Positions 1-5,647 of a stretch of DNA of 5,647 nucleotides are shown here, piece after piece. The translations under genes were made by a program, and so were the position numbers. This DNA comes from Actinomycetota bacterium (lineage in GTDB: Bacteria; Actinomycetota; Actinomycetes; S36-B12): contig JAQCBM010000141.1 of NCBI GenBank assembly GCA_027729865.1, forward strand, positions 1 through 5,647, given 5' to 3'. The notes under the pieces are model-generated. The model had not been told where the DNA came from. It saw only the letters and a program-made list of their open reading frames with translations, and searched no databases. Positions within the stretch are counted from its first letter, which is position 1. Every line of letters starts with the position of its first letter.

Positions 1-107
1 GTGACGGCTGGCAGCCCAACCCGCCGCGGTACACCACCGGCGTGCTCGGCAAGTACGCGCGTCTTGCTCAGGGTGCTGAGAAGGGTGCGATCACGAACCC
101 GGTGTGA
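1..107 (+). CDS. 3' end of an unrecognised protein-coding gene (5' end outside window)
   Basis: The first complete codon is at position 3 and the TGA stop is at 105-107, giving a 34-residue C-terminal tail that begins DGWQPNPPRYTTGVL and ends AITNPV. About 82% of its codons end in G or C (28 of 34), which is typical of real genes in a high-GC genome; a longer frame on the same strand gives an Arg/Ser-rich translation that looks like a shadow. The stop codon directly abuts the stop codon of the convergent methyltransferase-helicase gene, with no bases between, and this exact fit also supports it being real. I do not recognise the family: no catalytic or binding motif is visible in so short a tail. 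The third-position GC is higher than in the neighbouring operon, so it may belong to the host backbone rather than to the accessory block. Confidence 0.55.
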   Translation, partial: DGWQPNPPRYTTGVLGKYARLAQGAEKGAITNPV

Positions 108-109
108 TC
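89..109. repeat. Short inverted repeat over the convergent stop codons
   Basis: The arms GATCAC (89-94) and GTGATC (104-109) are exact reverse complements separated by nine bases. The right arm covers the TGA stop of the + strand gene and runs into the stop of the minus-strand gene. It could form a small hairpin in both transcripts. It has no T-tract and only a six-pair core, so calling it a terminator would be overreach; it may be chance. Confidence 0.25.
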
Positions 110-2612
110 ACGTCGGGCGTAGGTCACGCGACCAGCTATCGAAGGTGTTCATCGCGAGTTCATCCCAGAACAGAAGGTGCTTTCGGTCAAGGCGCGTGAC
201 GACGCGACGAACGAGGTCCGAGGTGTCGGGTTCGAGGTTGATGATGAGCAGGCAGGTTGTTCGAGTAAAGGCCGTGTACAGCAATTCGGGCGTGCTGAGA
301 TTCGGCAACCGGAACGCCTCGTCGGCGGAACGCCAGAGCACGACCGGCCGTTCGAGTCCTTTGATGCTCGCCATCGATTCTGCAAGTGCTACTACCCGGG
401 CTCCCGAATGAACCTCACCAATTCGATTCATGAGTTCTTCGGCAGCCTGATCGGGGGCCTCTGCCCAGGTGATCGAAAGCTCGTTCTCGAAGCGGAGCAA
501 CGATCCGAAGCGGTCAATCGCTGACGCCACAATGTGAGCAAGGTCGTCGAGCGAGTCGACTGCGGCAATGATTGGCCGTACCCCGAGAACCGAATTCCTC
601 ATCGACTGTGGTTCGGCAACTTCTTCGGCGGGGACCTCTTCCTGCGGTTCCCTTTCGGCTTGTGGCGTCGGCCGTCGGATTTCGGTGATGTGCTTGGCGA
701 GCGGTCGGACGGCATCGGCCACCCAGATTGGGAGACGGTACGAGCCAACGAGGCTGTGCAGATTCCACACGCGGTACCTCTCACCGTCACGGCGATGGAC
801 TCGGTGCCCCCAGGGGGGATCAAAGGATGCGCCGGTGTGCATCGCCTGTGTTGCGTCGGCGGCCACAACGACGCCGCTCGGGTCATTCACCAGCGAGGGA
901 AGAACTTCGGTGAATTCGATTGGAAGGAAATCCTGTGCTTCGTCAATGAATACTCGATCGAAAACCTCTAACGGCGCTCTGTTGTCTCGGAGGCGCCTTA
1001 CGACTTCGACTCGCGAGTCGACGAAGAGGCGCACGTTCTTCCGGTCGCCCATCATCAGCGACCACAGCATTCGCCGGTCAAGTTCGGACAGTCGAGGGCT
1101 GTGTCCTCGCCCCCTCCGCTCAACAGCGAGATAATCAGCTTCGGTGAGGGCGCCAAGTCCGAAGACCACGCGGCGAAGTTCGGACATGACGAATTTTGGG
1201 GTGAGCCACTGACGGCTCTCAGCCCACTCGCGCCGGTCGGCAGGTCCCTTCCTGAGCCAGAAATTGATCATGGCTCGAATCGCCGCATCGCTTTCTGATG
1301 AGATGTCGGCGGACCGGACCCCAAAGAGGCGGGTTGGCACCTTGTCGTAATTGAGCATTCGAACGCGGATTCGATAACCGCTTCCTTGTCCGATCCTGAT
1401 TCGAAAGTCTTCGGTGTCCGCAGGATCCTCAATCTCGAAACTGAGCGAATTGAGAATCGGAGACGACTGAACCCCGTCGTCGAACCAAGAAAAGAGCTGT
1501 GAAAGAAGTTGCTTATTGAAAGTCGTGACCAGCGTCGAGGATGCCCGACGGGACTGAACATCCTGCTCGAGCGTCCTCACGAGGCGTTCAACGAGGACTC
1601 GGCTCTTTCCGCTACCCGCGACACCGATGATCGCGGTCAGTCGACCGTCAGGCTCGGACGCTACGGCCTGCGCTCGGTCAAGGACGATCGCTGGTCTCCT
1701 GTCGACGTCAAGGTCGTCGTAGGGATCGCGAGTGAGGCTGATGACTGTGGAGGGTCGTCCACCGCTCCAACTTGGTGAACCTCTTGCCATTCGTTTTCGA
1801 ATGTCGTCAGGCAATTTTGTGGCGATGTCGGCTCTGAGTTGCCCGAGTTCGGGCAACTCGCCCGTCCACAGTCGGCCATGGCGGTTGCCTTCGTGATCGA
1901 CATGCCACGGTGCTCCTGTGGAAGTGAGCTCGTTCACGATTTTCTGTGTCATCTCGACTTTGTTTGGAGCGGAAATCACTGCGGCCCGCGTCGCTCGATG
2001 ATGCTCGAATACACGAACCAACCCGTCGGCAATCGCGGCAACCCGCTGGCGATCGGAGTGGTCAAGAAGGTAAGAGGCAAGGACAATTGGTTGGGTGAGA
2101 CCTCGCACGGGTTCCATCCATCCGGACACGTGGGTCGTGACGCTGATTGATGGAAGCGTGCCAGTGGCGTCCCAGATGGTCTGTGCGTCTCTGAGCATCA
2201 CGGGAGATGAATCGATTGCGTGAATGGAGACATCTCGAGGTGCTCGACCGAGCTCCCGCCGGGCTCGCTCTATCGCGTCGACTGCGAACCAGGCCGCTCC
2301 CGTTCCTGCGCCGAGGTCCAAGATGCTGATGTCGTCGTCATGCTCGTCGAGCAGGGGCAGAAGAGCCCGCGCTGCGTCGCTGATTCGCCGGGCCTGATAC
2401 CACACGGCGTAGTGGGCCCCGATAGTGCGCACGTCGTAGTGACAGTCGTGCCCTTTGCTGAGGTTGAGGAGTTCGGTGATCGCCTGACTGTGGTCAAAGA
2501 TTGAGGCCTCTCGAATTTCGTTGTTAGCCCAGAGCGCTGACACCCCTTGTACGAGTCGGGCCTCAAGCGCTAGCCGAAACTCAGGAGTCTGAATCGCATC
2601 CAAAGTGCTCAT
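108..2612 (-). CDS. Methyltransferase-like domain fused to a UvrD-type SF1 helicase
   Basis: This 834-residue protein joins two enzymatic modules. Residues about 60-290 resemble a class I SAM-dependent methyltransferase: motif I ILDLGAGTG at 97-105 for SAM binding, an acidic residue at D134 (HAIDSSP) after the second strand, and a VLASYLLDHSD segment at 177-187 where motif IV is expected. There is no N/DPPY or PC motif, so it is not an ordinary DNA base methylase; the layout recalls Rsm22-like methyltransferases, but the substrate is unknown. Residues about 305-834 are a UvrD/Rep-type ATP-dependent helicase with all main motifs: Q-like Q315, Walker A GVAGSGKS (330-337), Ia TFNKQL (364-369), Walker B FIDEAQDF (555-562), III AADATQ (584-589), IV GSYRLP (623-628), V SIKGLE (749-754) and VI YTAFTRTT (779-786). 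Only about 120 residues separate motifs IV and V, including a Pro/Glu-rich stretch at 650-669, so a full-size 2B subdomain is absent. The ATG has GGAG eight bases upstream, inside the end of the preceding gene. It is the last gene of the three-gene operon, probably cytoplasmic, with no membrane segment seen. Confidence 0.9.
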   Translation of the reverse strand: MSTLDAIQTPEFRLALEARLVQGVSALWANNEIREASIFDHSQAITELLNLSKGHDCHYDVRTIGAHYAVWYQARRISDAARALLPLLDEHDDDISILDLGAGTGAAWFAVDAIERARRELGRAPRDVSIHAIDSSPVMLRDAQTIWDATGTLPSISVTTHVSGWMEPVRGLTQPIVLASYLLDHSDRQRVAAIADGLVRVFEHHRATRAAVISAPNKVEMTQKIVNELTSTGAPWHVDHEGNRHGRLWTGELPELGQLRADIATKLPDDIRKRMARGSPSWSGGRPSTVISLTRDPYDDLDVDRRPAIVLDRAQAVASEPDGRLTAIIGVAGSGKSRVLVERLVRTLEQDVQSRRASSTLVTTFNKQLLSQLFSWFDDGVQSSPILNSLSFEIEDPADTEDFRIRIGQGSGYRIRVRMLNYDKVPTRLFGVRSADISSESDAAIRAMINFWLRKGPADRREWAESRQWLTPKFVMSELRRVVFGLGALTEADYLAVERRGRGHSPRLSELDRRMLWSLMMGDRKNVRLFVDSRVEVVRRLRDNRAPLEVFDRVFIDEAQDFLPIEFTEVLPSLVNDPSGVVVAADATQAMHTGASFDPPWGHRVHRRDGERYRVWNLHSLVGSYRLPIWVADAVRPLAKHITEIRRPTPQAEREPQEEVPAEEVAEPQSMRNSVLGVRPIIAAVDSLDDLAHIVASAIDRFGSLLRFENELSITWAEAPDQAAEELMNRIGEVHSGARVVALAESMASIKGLERPVVLWRSADEAFRLPNLSTPELLYTAFTRTTCLLIINLEPDTSDLVRRVVTRLDRKHLLFWDELAMNTFDSWSRDLRPT

Positions 2613-2617
2613 CGCGA

Positions 2618-3475
2618 TTACTCCGGTCGGAAGCCGTCACGCCCTTCGTCGAGATGAGGTAGTTCGTGCCGGAGCACCGCTACTGCCTGTTGGTAGGCGG
2701 TGTCGTCCCAGCCCATTTGGCGCGTGAGCTCCTGAGCTTGTTGTCCGGTTCCGGCGACAAATCGACCTCGGGCGGCGTGGAATGGTTGAACGACGAAGCG
2801 CGTGACGCCAGTGGCTCTCAATCGCTTGGCGAACGAGGTTGGGTTTTGAAGCGGCAGGAGGGGGGTCATGGTGATGCAGGTGTTCAATCCAGCTTCAGTG
2901 AGGCGCGTCACCGACGCGAGCCTCCTGGAGTTCGTGGGACAGTGAGGTTCAAAAGCTTGTTGGACCGCTCTTGAGTCCGTTGTCACGGTCATGTTGATGC
3001 GGAGGTGTTCGAACTGTTTGAACAGGTCGATATCGCGCACGACTAGGGGGCTTCGCGTCTGTACGACGAGTCGTGCTTCTCGCTCAGCGAATAGTTGGAG
3101 CGCATCCCGAACCAGGTTGAGGCGGCGCTCAATCGGCTGGTAGGGGTCGGTTACGGATGACATGTAGATGGTCTTGCCGCGGAGGTCGGTTCGCATCCTC
3201 GCGATGGTCGAAATGGCCTCCGTCTTCGCGCGAACCCACTTTCCCCAATTCGCCTGAAGTCCTTCATCCGGCGCAAAGAAGGCGGCGTAACAGTAGGTGC
3301 ACCCGTAGGAGCATCCTGCGTACGGGTTGAATGTGTAGTCGTAATCGGACATGAATCCTGATGCTCTCGTCAGGATTGAGCGAGTTTCGGATTTCTCAAC
3401 CGTTGTGCGTCCGATACGCAACGGAAACGTGACCGTTGGCCTGGGCTCCTCAAAAAGCGAGGGTTGCTCCATCAC
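2618..3475 (-). CDS. SPL-family radical SAM protein
   Basis: This 285-residue protein belongs to the radical SAM superfamily, in the spore photoproduct lyase-like/Rv2578c-type group. The cluster-binding motif CSYGCTYC at residues 55-62 supplies three cysteines (C55, C59, C62) for a [4Fe-4S] cluster that cleaves SAM to a 5'-deoxyadenosyl radical. The preceding FNPYAGC and the later VTDPYQPIE (108-116) and QTRSPLVVRDIDLF (139-152) are hallmarks of this group; MTPLLP (203-208) lies late in the barrel. Other cysteines at C179 and C200 are candidates for a radical-quenching role like that of the extra cysteine in spore photoproduct lyase, but this is untested. The true substrate is unknown: bona fide lyase repairs thymine dimers, whereas most relatives are uncharacterised. 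It lies between two helicase genes, nine bases after the NERD-helicase stop and five bases before the next start. The start could be GTG at 3475 (AGGT eight bases upstream) or the adjacent ATG at 3472. No transmembrane segment or C-terminal extension is seen. Confidence 0.9.
   Translation of the reverse strand: MMEQPSLFEEPRPTVTFPLRIGRTTVEKSETRSILTRASGFMSDYDYTFNPYAGCSYGCTYCYAAFFAPDEGLQANWGKWVRAKTEAISTIARMRTDLRGKTIYMSSVTDPYQPIERRLNLVRDALQLFAEREARLVVQTRSPLVVRDIDLFKQFEHLRINMTVTTDSRAVQQAFEPHCPTNSRRLASVTRLTEAGLNTCITMTPLLPLQNPTSFAKRLRATGVTRFVVQPFHAARGRFVAGTGQQAQELTRQMGWDDTAYQQAVAVLRHELPHLDEGRDGFRPE
2621..2624 (-). promoter_or_regulatory. Ribosome binding site of the methyltransferase-helicase gene
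   Basis: The minus strand reads GGAG eight bases before the ATG at 2612. It overlaps the last codons of the upstream radical SAM gene, whose TAA stop lies between the site and the start. This placement fixes the start and implies translational coupling. Confidence 0.65.
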
Positions 3476-3482
3476 GGCATTG

Positions 3483-3488
3483 ACCTAA
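3483..3488 (-). promoter_or_regulatory. Weak ribosome binding site of the radical SAM gene
   Basis: The minus strand reads TTAGGT here, overlapping the TAG stop of the NERD-helicase gene. The AGG lies eight bases from the GTG at 3475 and eleven from the ATG at 3472, so spacing slightly favours the GTG. The match to a Shine-Dalgarno sequence is short, and translation may depend on coupling to the upstream gene. Confidence 0.35.
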
Positions 3489-5128
3489 TCAAATCCGAGG
3501 CGGTCCAGCACGGGTCGTGGCGCGATCACGCTGAGCCCAAGCACGGCACGCGAGATGCCGATGTAGAGCAGACGGTCGCGAACCTCTTGAGGTTCCTGAG
3601 ATTCGCTGTCCTCTCGAGCGGGAATCAGACCGACGAGGATGACGTGGTCGAACTCGGTGCCCTTGACGCGGTGCACGTTCTCGCAGACGATGCCGTTTTC
3701 TCGCTCTTCCCAGCCAACGAAGCCAAATTCTCGCCGCAGCGGATCGCGCATGGCGGTGGTGACGGTGCTGACGAGGATCGATGAATCCGGAATGCCGTCG
3801 GCTCGCAGGCGGTCGACCTCTGCACCGACGTACGAGACGACATCGTCGAAGGTCGCAGCTTCGGCGTAATGGATTGTGTCGGACGCCGGGTTTCGGCGGT
3901 GTGATTGCGCTCCGGAGAAGCGGCGGCGCAGGAGTTGGGCGATGTCGTGGGTGTTACGGGTGTTGAGCGTGAGTTCGCATTGCACCCACATCGGGTCCTC
4001 AATGGGGAGTGGGGCGGAGCGGCTGTAGATGTCCTGTTCCGGATCGGCGAGGAAGATGAGTCTCGACCGGTCGTTGCTGAGCAGGCGGTGCATGATGTCG
4101 ACCCAGCGTTTCTGAAAGTCCTGGGCTTCGTCGACGACGATGGTGTCGAACCGGATTCGAATCTGATCGAAGTGCTGCTCGATATGGCTCGGCAGCGTCT
4201 CTTTCCACCAGTCGTCGCCGGCGTTGGCGGGTTGGTCGATCGGGGGCATCCCCGGGAGTTCTTGGATGACTCTCAGGAAGGGCCCAACGACGACACCATC
4301 TCGGGGGGTGATTCGCTCCTGCAGTTCGTAACCGAGCGGGTCGTTGTAGCAGACCATCATCACGGTCTCGCCCCGTGAGGCCGCGCGCTGGGCCCAACGC
4401 ACCGCGAGTCGCGTCTTGCCCGAGCCCGCTCCACCGGTCACCACGATGCGCCGGTTCATGTCGAGGGATTCGAGGGCCTCCACTCGCTGATCGCAGATCG
4501 ACTTCAGGCGATCGCGGGCGCGACGGGCGCGGGCTTGGCTGTCCCACACGAAGGTCGCATCTGGGCAGATCGCTCCGAGGCACTCCTGGAACTCGGCCTC
4601 GTCTTGGAGGATCTTCGTGCGATTCTCAACGATGTCCTCGACCTTGTCGGCGGCACCGTCGGAGCCGAGTGCGACATCGTCCGACACCAGAATCTGTCGT
4701 TTCGACAGTGCCGGATGCTCGCCTCCTTCGATGGAAGTGGTGTTCGGCACGCAGAACAATTCCGCGACATCAATGGACAGTGATCGCCCGAGCTTCTCGC
4801 TGAGGAACTGAACTAGCCCGTAGGAGTTGCGGCGGAGCTGGTCGTGCGGCTGGGGGTTCAATGGTCGGCCGTTGCCGTAGAAGGTGCCGGCGGCAAGGCT
4901 GACCCGGTGCCCCTTGGTCTCAACGATCGCCCAACCGTGTTGGGGATGAGCGATCACGCAGTCGGTCTCGTACTTGCCGCGGTTCTGCCCGCTCGTGACT
5001 TCGAACGTCACGTGGGGAATCACATACCAGCCGGATGAGAGTTGGGCGAGCAACGCGTCAACCGTTGTCTGTTCTGCCTCATTGAGCACCTTTCGCTTCG
5101 CGGCCTCGGTGCGAATGAGCTCGGTCAT
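3485..5128 (-). CDS. NERD nuclease-like domain fused to a UvrD-type SF1 helicase
   Basis: This 547-residue protein begins with a NERD (nuclease-related) domain at about residues 15-130. The PD-(D/E)XK-type residues are intact: E18 in NEAEQ, D56 in YETDCVIA, and E70 and K72 in IVETKG, followed by a QLRRNS segment at 97-102. This fits a metal-dependent nuclease fold, though activity is not shown for many NERD proteins. Residues about 215-547 are a compact SF1 helicase with Walker A TGGAGSGKT (231-239), Ia CYNDPLG (260-266), Walker B VVDEAQDF (331-338), III LADPEQ (360-365), IV LNTRN (388-392), V HRVKGTEFDHVIL (486-498) and VI LYIGISRA (521-528). About 95 residues separate motifs IV and V, so there is no large 2B subdomain. 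It is the first gene of the minus-strand operon, nine bases before the radical SAM gene. The ATG at 5128 is preceded by a CATAAT -10 box at six bases and by no Shine-Dalgarno sequence, which favours leaderless translation from this codon. Confidence 0.92.
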   Translation of the reverse strand: MTELIRTEAAKRKVLNEAEQTTVDALLAQLSSGWYVIPHVTFEVTSGQNRGKYETDCVIAHPQHGWAIVETKGHRVSLAAGTFYGNGRPLNPQPHDQLRRNSYGLVQFLSEKLGRSLSIDVAELFCVPNTTSIEGGEHPALSKRQILVSDDVALGSDGAADKVEDIVENRTKILQDEAEFQECLGAICPDATFVWDSQARARRARDRLKSICDQRVEALESLDMNRRIVVTGGAGSGKTRLAVRWAQRAASRGETVMMVCYNDPLGYELQERITPRDGVVVGPFLRVIQELPGMPPIDQPANAGDDWWKETLPSHIEQHFDQIRIRFDTIVVDEAQDFQKRWVDIMHRLLSNDRSRLIFLADPEQDIYSRSAPLPIEDPMWVQCELTLNTRNTHDIAQLLRRRFSGAQSHRRNPASDTIHYAEAATFDDVVSYVGAEVDRLRADGIPDSSILVSTVTTAMRDPLRREFGFVGWEERENGIVCENVHRVKGTEFDHVILVGLIPAREDSESQEPQEVRDRLLYIGISRAVLGLSVIAPRPVLDRLGFD

Positions 5129-5134
5129 TCACTG

Positions 5135-5161
5135 ATTATGGCAGAGGGCTTTGGCGCCCAA
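5135..5161 (-). promoter_or_regulatory. Probable leaderless promoter of the three-gene operon
   Basis: On the minus strand a CATAAT -10 hexamer (5140-5135) lies six bases before the ATG at 5128, so transcription would be expected to begin at or next to the start codon. A possible -35, TTGGGC (5161-5156), is 15 bases further up, slightly short of the usual spacing. There is no purine-rich Shine-Dalgarno sequence before the ATG. Leaderless mRNAs of this geometry are common in actinobacteria. Transcription start has not been measured. Confidence 0.55.
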
Positions 5162-5162
5162 A
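5150..5162. repeat. 13-bp inverted repeat, possible operator
   Basis: TTTGG and CCAAA flank a central CGC, giving a perfect 5-bp dyad with a three-base centre in the divergent intergenic region. It covers the proposed -35 of the minus-strand operon, a place where a repressor would block transcription. No regulator gene is visible in the window, and so short a dyad can occur by chance. Confidence 0.3.
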
Positions 5163-5177
5163 TCTGCGATCGAGCCT

Positions 5178-5207
5178 TATCAGTTGATCACTTTGTCTCG
5201 GTGTAAC
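5178..5207 (+). promoter_or_regulatory. Weak candidate promoter for the head-domain gene
   Basis: TTATCA (5178-5183) and TGTAAC (5202-5207) each match four of six consensus positions with an 18-base spacer. They lie about 30 bases before the start at 5238, which suits a leadered transcript. Both hexamers are poor matches, so this is only the best candidate in the 109-bp gap. Confidence 0.22.
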
Positions 5208-5223
5208 CGACCGGATGACCCGT

Positions 5224-5228
5224 GGAAG
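5224..5228 (+). promoter_or_regulatory. Ribosome binding site for the head-domain gene
   Basis: GGAAG lies nine bases before the ATG at 5238. It supports that start over the in-frame TTG at 5151, which would add 29 residues unlike the rest and would place coding sequence over the operon promoter. Confidence 0.45.
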
Positions 5229-5237
5229 TATTTGCGA

Positions 5238-5549
5238 ATGGGCCGTCAACGAGGAAGCAGGAATCCGGCAGCACAACTCAAGAGCGAAGACATCAGAGTC
5301 GCCCTTGATCAGGCGGTTGCAGCGAATCGGGAAGAGTTGCTTGAGCAAGCCGGCGCGTATCCCTCGATCAAGTACTGGCTTCGAGTCGGTTCGCGGGTGG
5401 TGGACGCTAAGGCGGTTATCCAGCTCGCTTGGAATCTTGCTTATCCAAGTGACCCGATTGAGGCCGCGGACTTCAGGGGTGACAAGGCCCACGTCGCGAC
5501 GCCGCTCCGGAGGCTCGGTTTCGACGTGCTCCAAACATTCAAGGAGTGA
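5238..5549 (+). CDS. Small protein resembling a stand-alone ScoMcrA-like N-terminal head domain
   Basis: This 103-residue protein starts with a basic stretch (MGRQRGSRNP), followed by a helical region (SEDIRVALDQAV, 16-27). It then shows a pattern I associate with the N-terminal head domain of ScoMcrA-type restriction endonucleases: a small-residue turn before YWLRVGSRVVDAKAV (46-60, often DSKA in relatives), an ADFRGD block (77-82) and LRRLGFDV (90-97). In relatives this domain normally precedes HNH nuclease or modified-DNA-reading domains; here the protein ends six residues after the last motif, so it carries the head domain alone. The assignment is from remembered motif order, not a search. 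It is divergent from the NERD-helicase gene across 109 bp and could share regulation. Its third-position GC is about 65%. Function is unknown; DNA binding or a protein-protein contact with a restriction component is plausible. It could instead be a remnant of a longer nuclease gene. Confidence 0.75.
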   Translation: MGRQRGSRNPAAQLKSEDIRVALDQAVAANREELLEQAGAYPSIKYWLRVGSRVVDAKAVIQLAWNLAYPSDPIEAADFRGDKAHVATPLRRLGFDVLQTFKE

Positions 5550-5564
5550 CTCCCGCGCTGGTCG

Positions 5565-5647
5565 TCACACCTGGCGTTCTTGTTGCGTTCTCCAGGAGAT
5601 GTCCGGCAAGTGCGGCCCGATCACGGCATCGCGCTCGGTGGACATGT
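5565..5647 (-). CDS. Probable 3' end of a minus-strand gene running off the window
   Basis: A minus-strand frame ends with TGA at 5567-5565 and is open to the window edge; its visible C-terminal part includes RDAVIGPHLPDISWRTQQE. About 81% of its codons end in G or C (21 of 26), against about 51% for the other open minus-strand frame, so it is the better coding candidate. Its stop lies 15 bases beyond the stop of the convergent head-domain gene. An ATG at 5645 could also make this a 26-residue gene, but a truncated longer gene is more likely. No family is recognisable. Confidence 0.4.
   Translation of the reverse strand, partial: MSTERDAVIGPHLPDISWRTQQERQV

Noticed and set aside
1..411. Long + strand frame from the first base, 136 codons
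   Set aside because: Its translation is very rich in Arg and Ser, and most of it lies antisense to the helicase motif V-VI region; the frame ending at 107 has much better codon usage.
3905..4378. 157-codon + strand frame opposite the NERD-helicase gene
   Set aside because: It is antisense to conserved helicase motifs Ia to IV and has no recognisable domain; it is a shadow created by the GC-rich codon pattern.
3999..4583. 194-codon minus-strand frame inside the NERD-helicase gene
   Set aside because: Arg/Pro-rich translation in an alternate frame overlapping the Walker A and B region of a clearly real gene.
5151..5237. Upstream TTG start extending the head-domain protein by 29 residues
   Set aside because: The extension would overlie the operon promoter, and ATG 5238 has GGAAG at good spacing. 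It is not fully excluded.
5136..5534. 132-codon minus-strand frame opposite the head-domain gene
   Set aside because: The + strand frame has the coherent domain pattern, a ribosome binding site and a sensible start; this frame would also cover the operon promoter.
5546..5647. GTG-started + strand frame overlapping the head-domain stop and open to the edge
   Set aside because: The translation is Arg/Ser/Cys-rich and the start has no usable ribosome binding site spacing; the opposite-strand frame has better codon bias.
1..5647. CRISPR arrays, tRNA or rRNA genes, transposases and integrases
   Set aside because: No repeat-spacer pattern, cloverleaf, insertion-sequence ends or recombinase motifs were seen on either strand; nearly the whole window is filled by the protein genes listed.

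Overview
The window looks like chromosomal DNA from a high-GC Gram-positive (actinobacterial) genome. The reasons are the GC-rich coding sequence, GTG/TTG start candidates, a probable leaderless promoter, a radical SAM protein of the SPL/Rv2578c type, and a small protein resembling the N-terminal head domain of Streptomyces ScoMcrA. Genus cannot be fixed from this sequence.

Layout. The extreme left (1-107) holds the last 34 codons of an unrecognised + strand gene. Its TGA stop directly abuts the TGA stop of the first minus-strand gene. From 5128 down to 108 the minus strand carries a compact three-gene operon, read right to left. (i) A 547-aa protein has an N-terminal NERD (PD-(D/E)XK nuclease-like) domain fused to a UvrD-type superfamily 1 helicase. 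(ii) A 285-aa SPL-family radical SAM protein has a CxxxCxxC cluster motif. (iii) An 834-aa protein fuses a class I SAM-dependent methyltransferase-like domain to a second complete UvrD-type helicase. The intergenic gaps are 9 and 5 nt, so the three are almost certainly co-transcribed and translationally linked. The likely promoter is leaderless: a CATAAT -10 box lies six bases before the first ATG and no Shine-Dalgarno sequence is visible.

Across a 109-bp divergent promoter region, a 103-aa + strand gene (5238-5549) encodes what appears to be a stand-alone ScoMcrA-like head domain. That module is usually seen at the N terminus of HNH endonucleases that restrict modified DNA. At the right edge, the C-terminal end of another minus-strand gene probably runs off the window.

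Interpretation. Two different SF1 helicases, a nuclease-like domain, a radical SAM enzyme and a methyltransferase in one tight operon suggest a nucleic-acid modification/repair or anti-phage defence system. I do not recognise it as any named defence system. Codon third-position GC in the sampled operon segment (about 60%) and in the small + strand gene (about 65%) is lower than in the two edge fragments (about 81-82%). Both edge genes point inward, which fits an inserted accessory block between the 3' ends of flanking genes. Functional statements beyond domain identity are inference.
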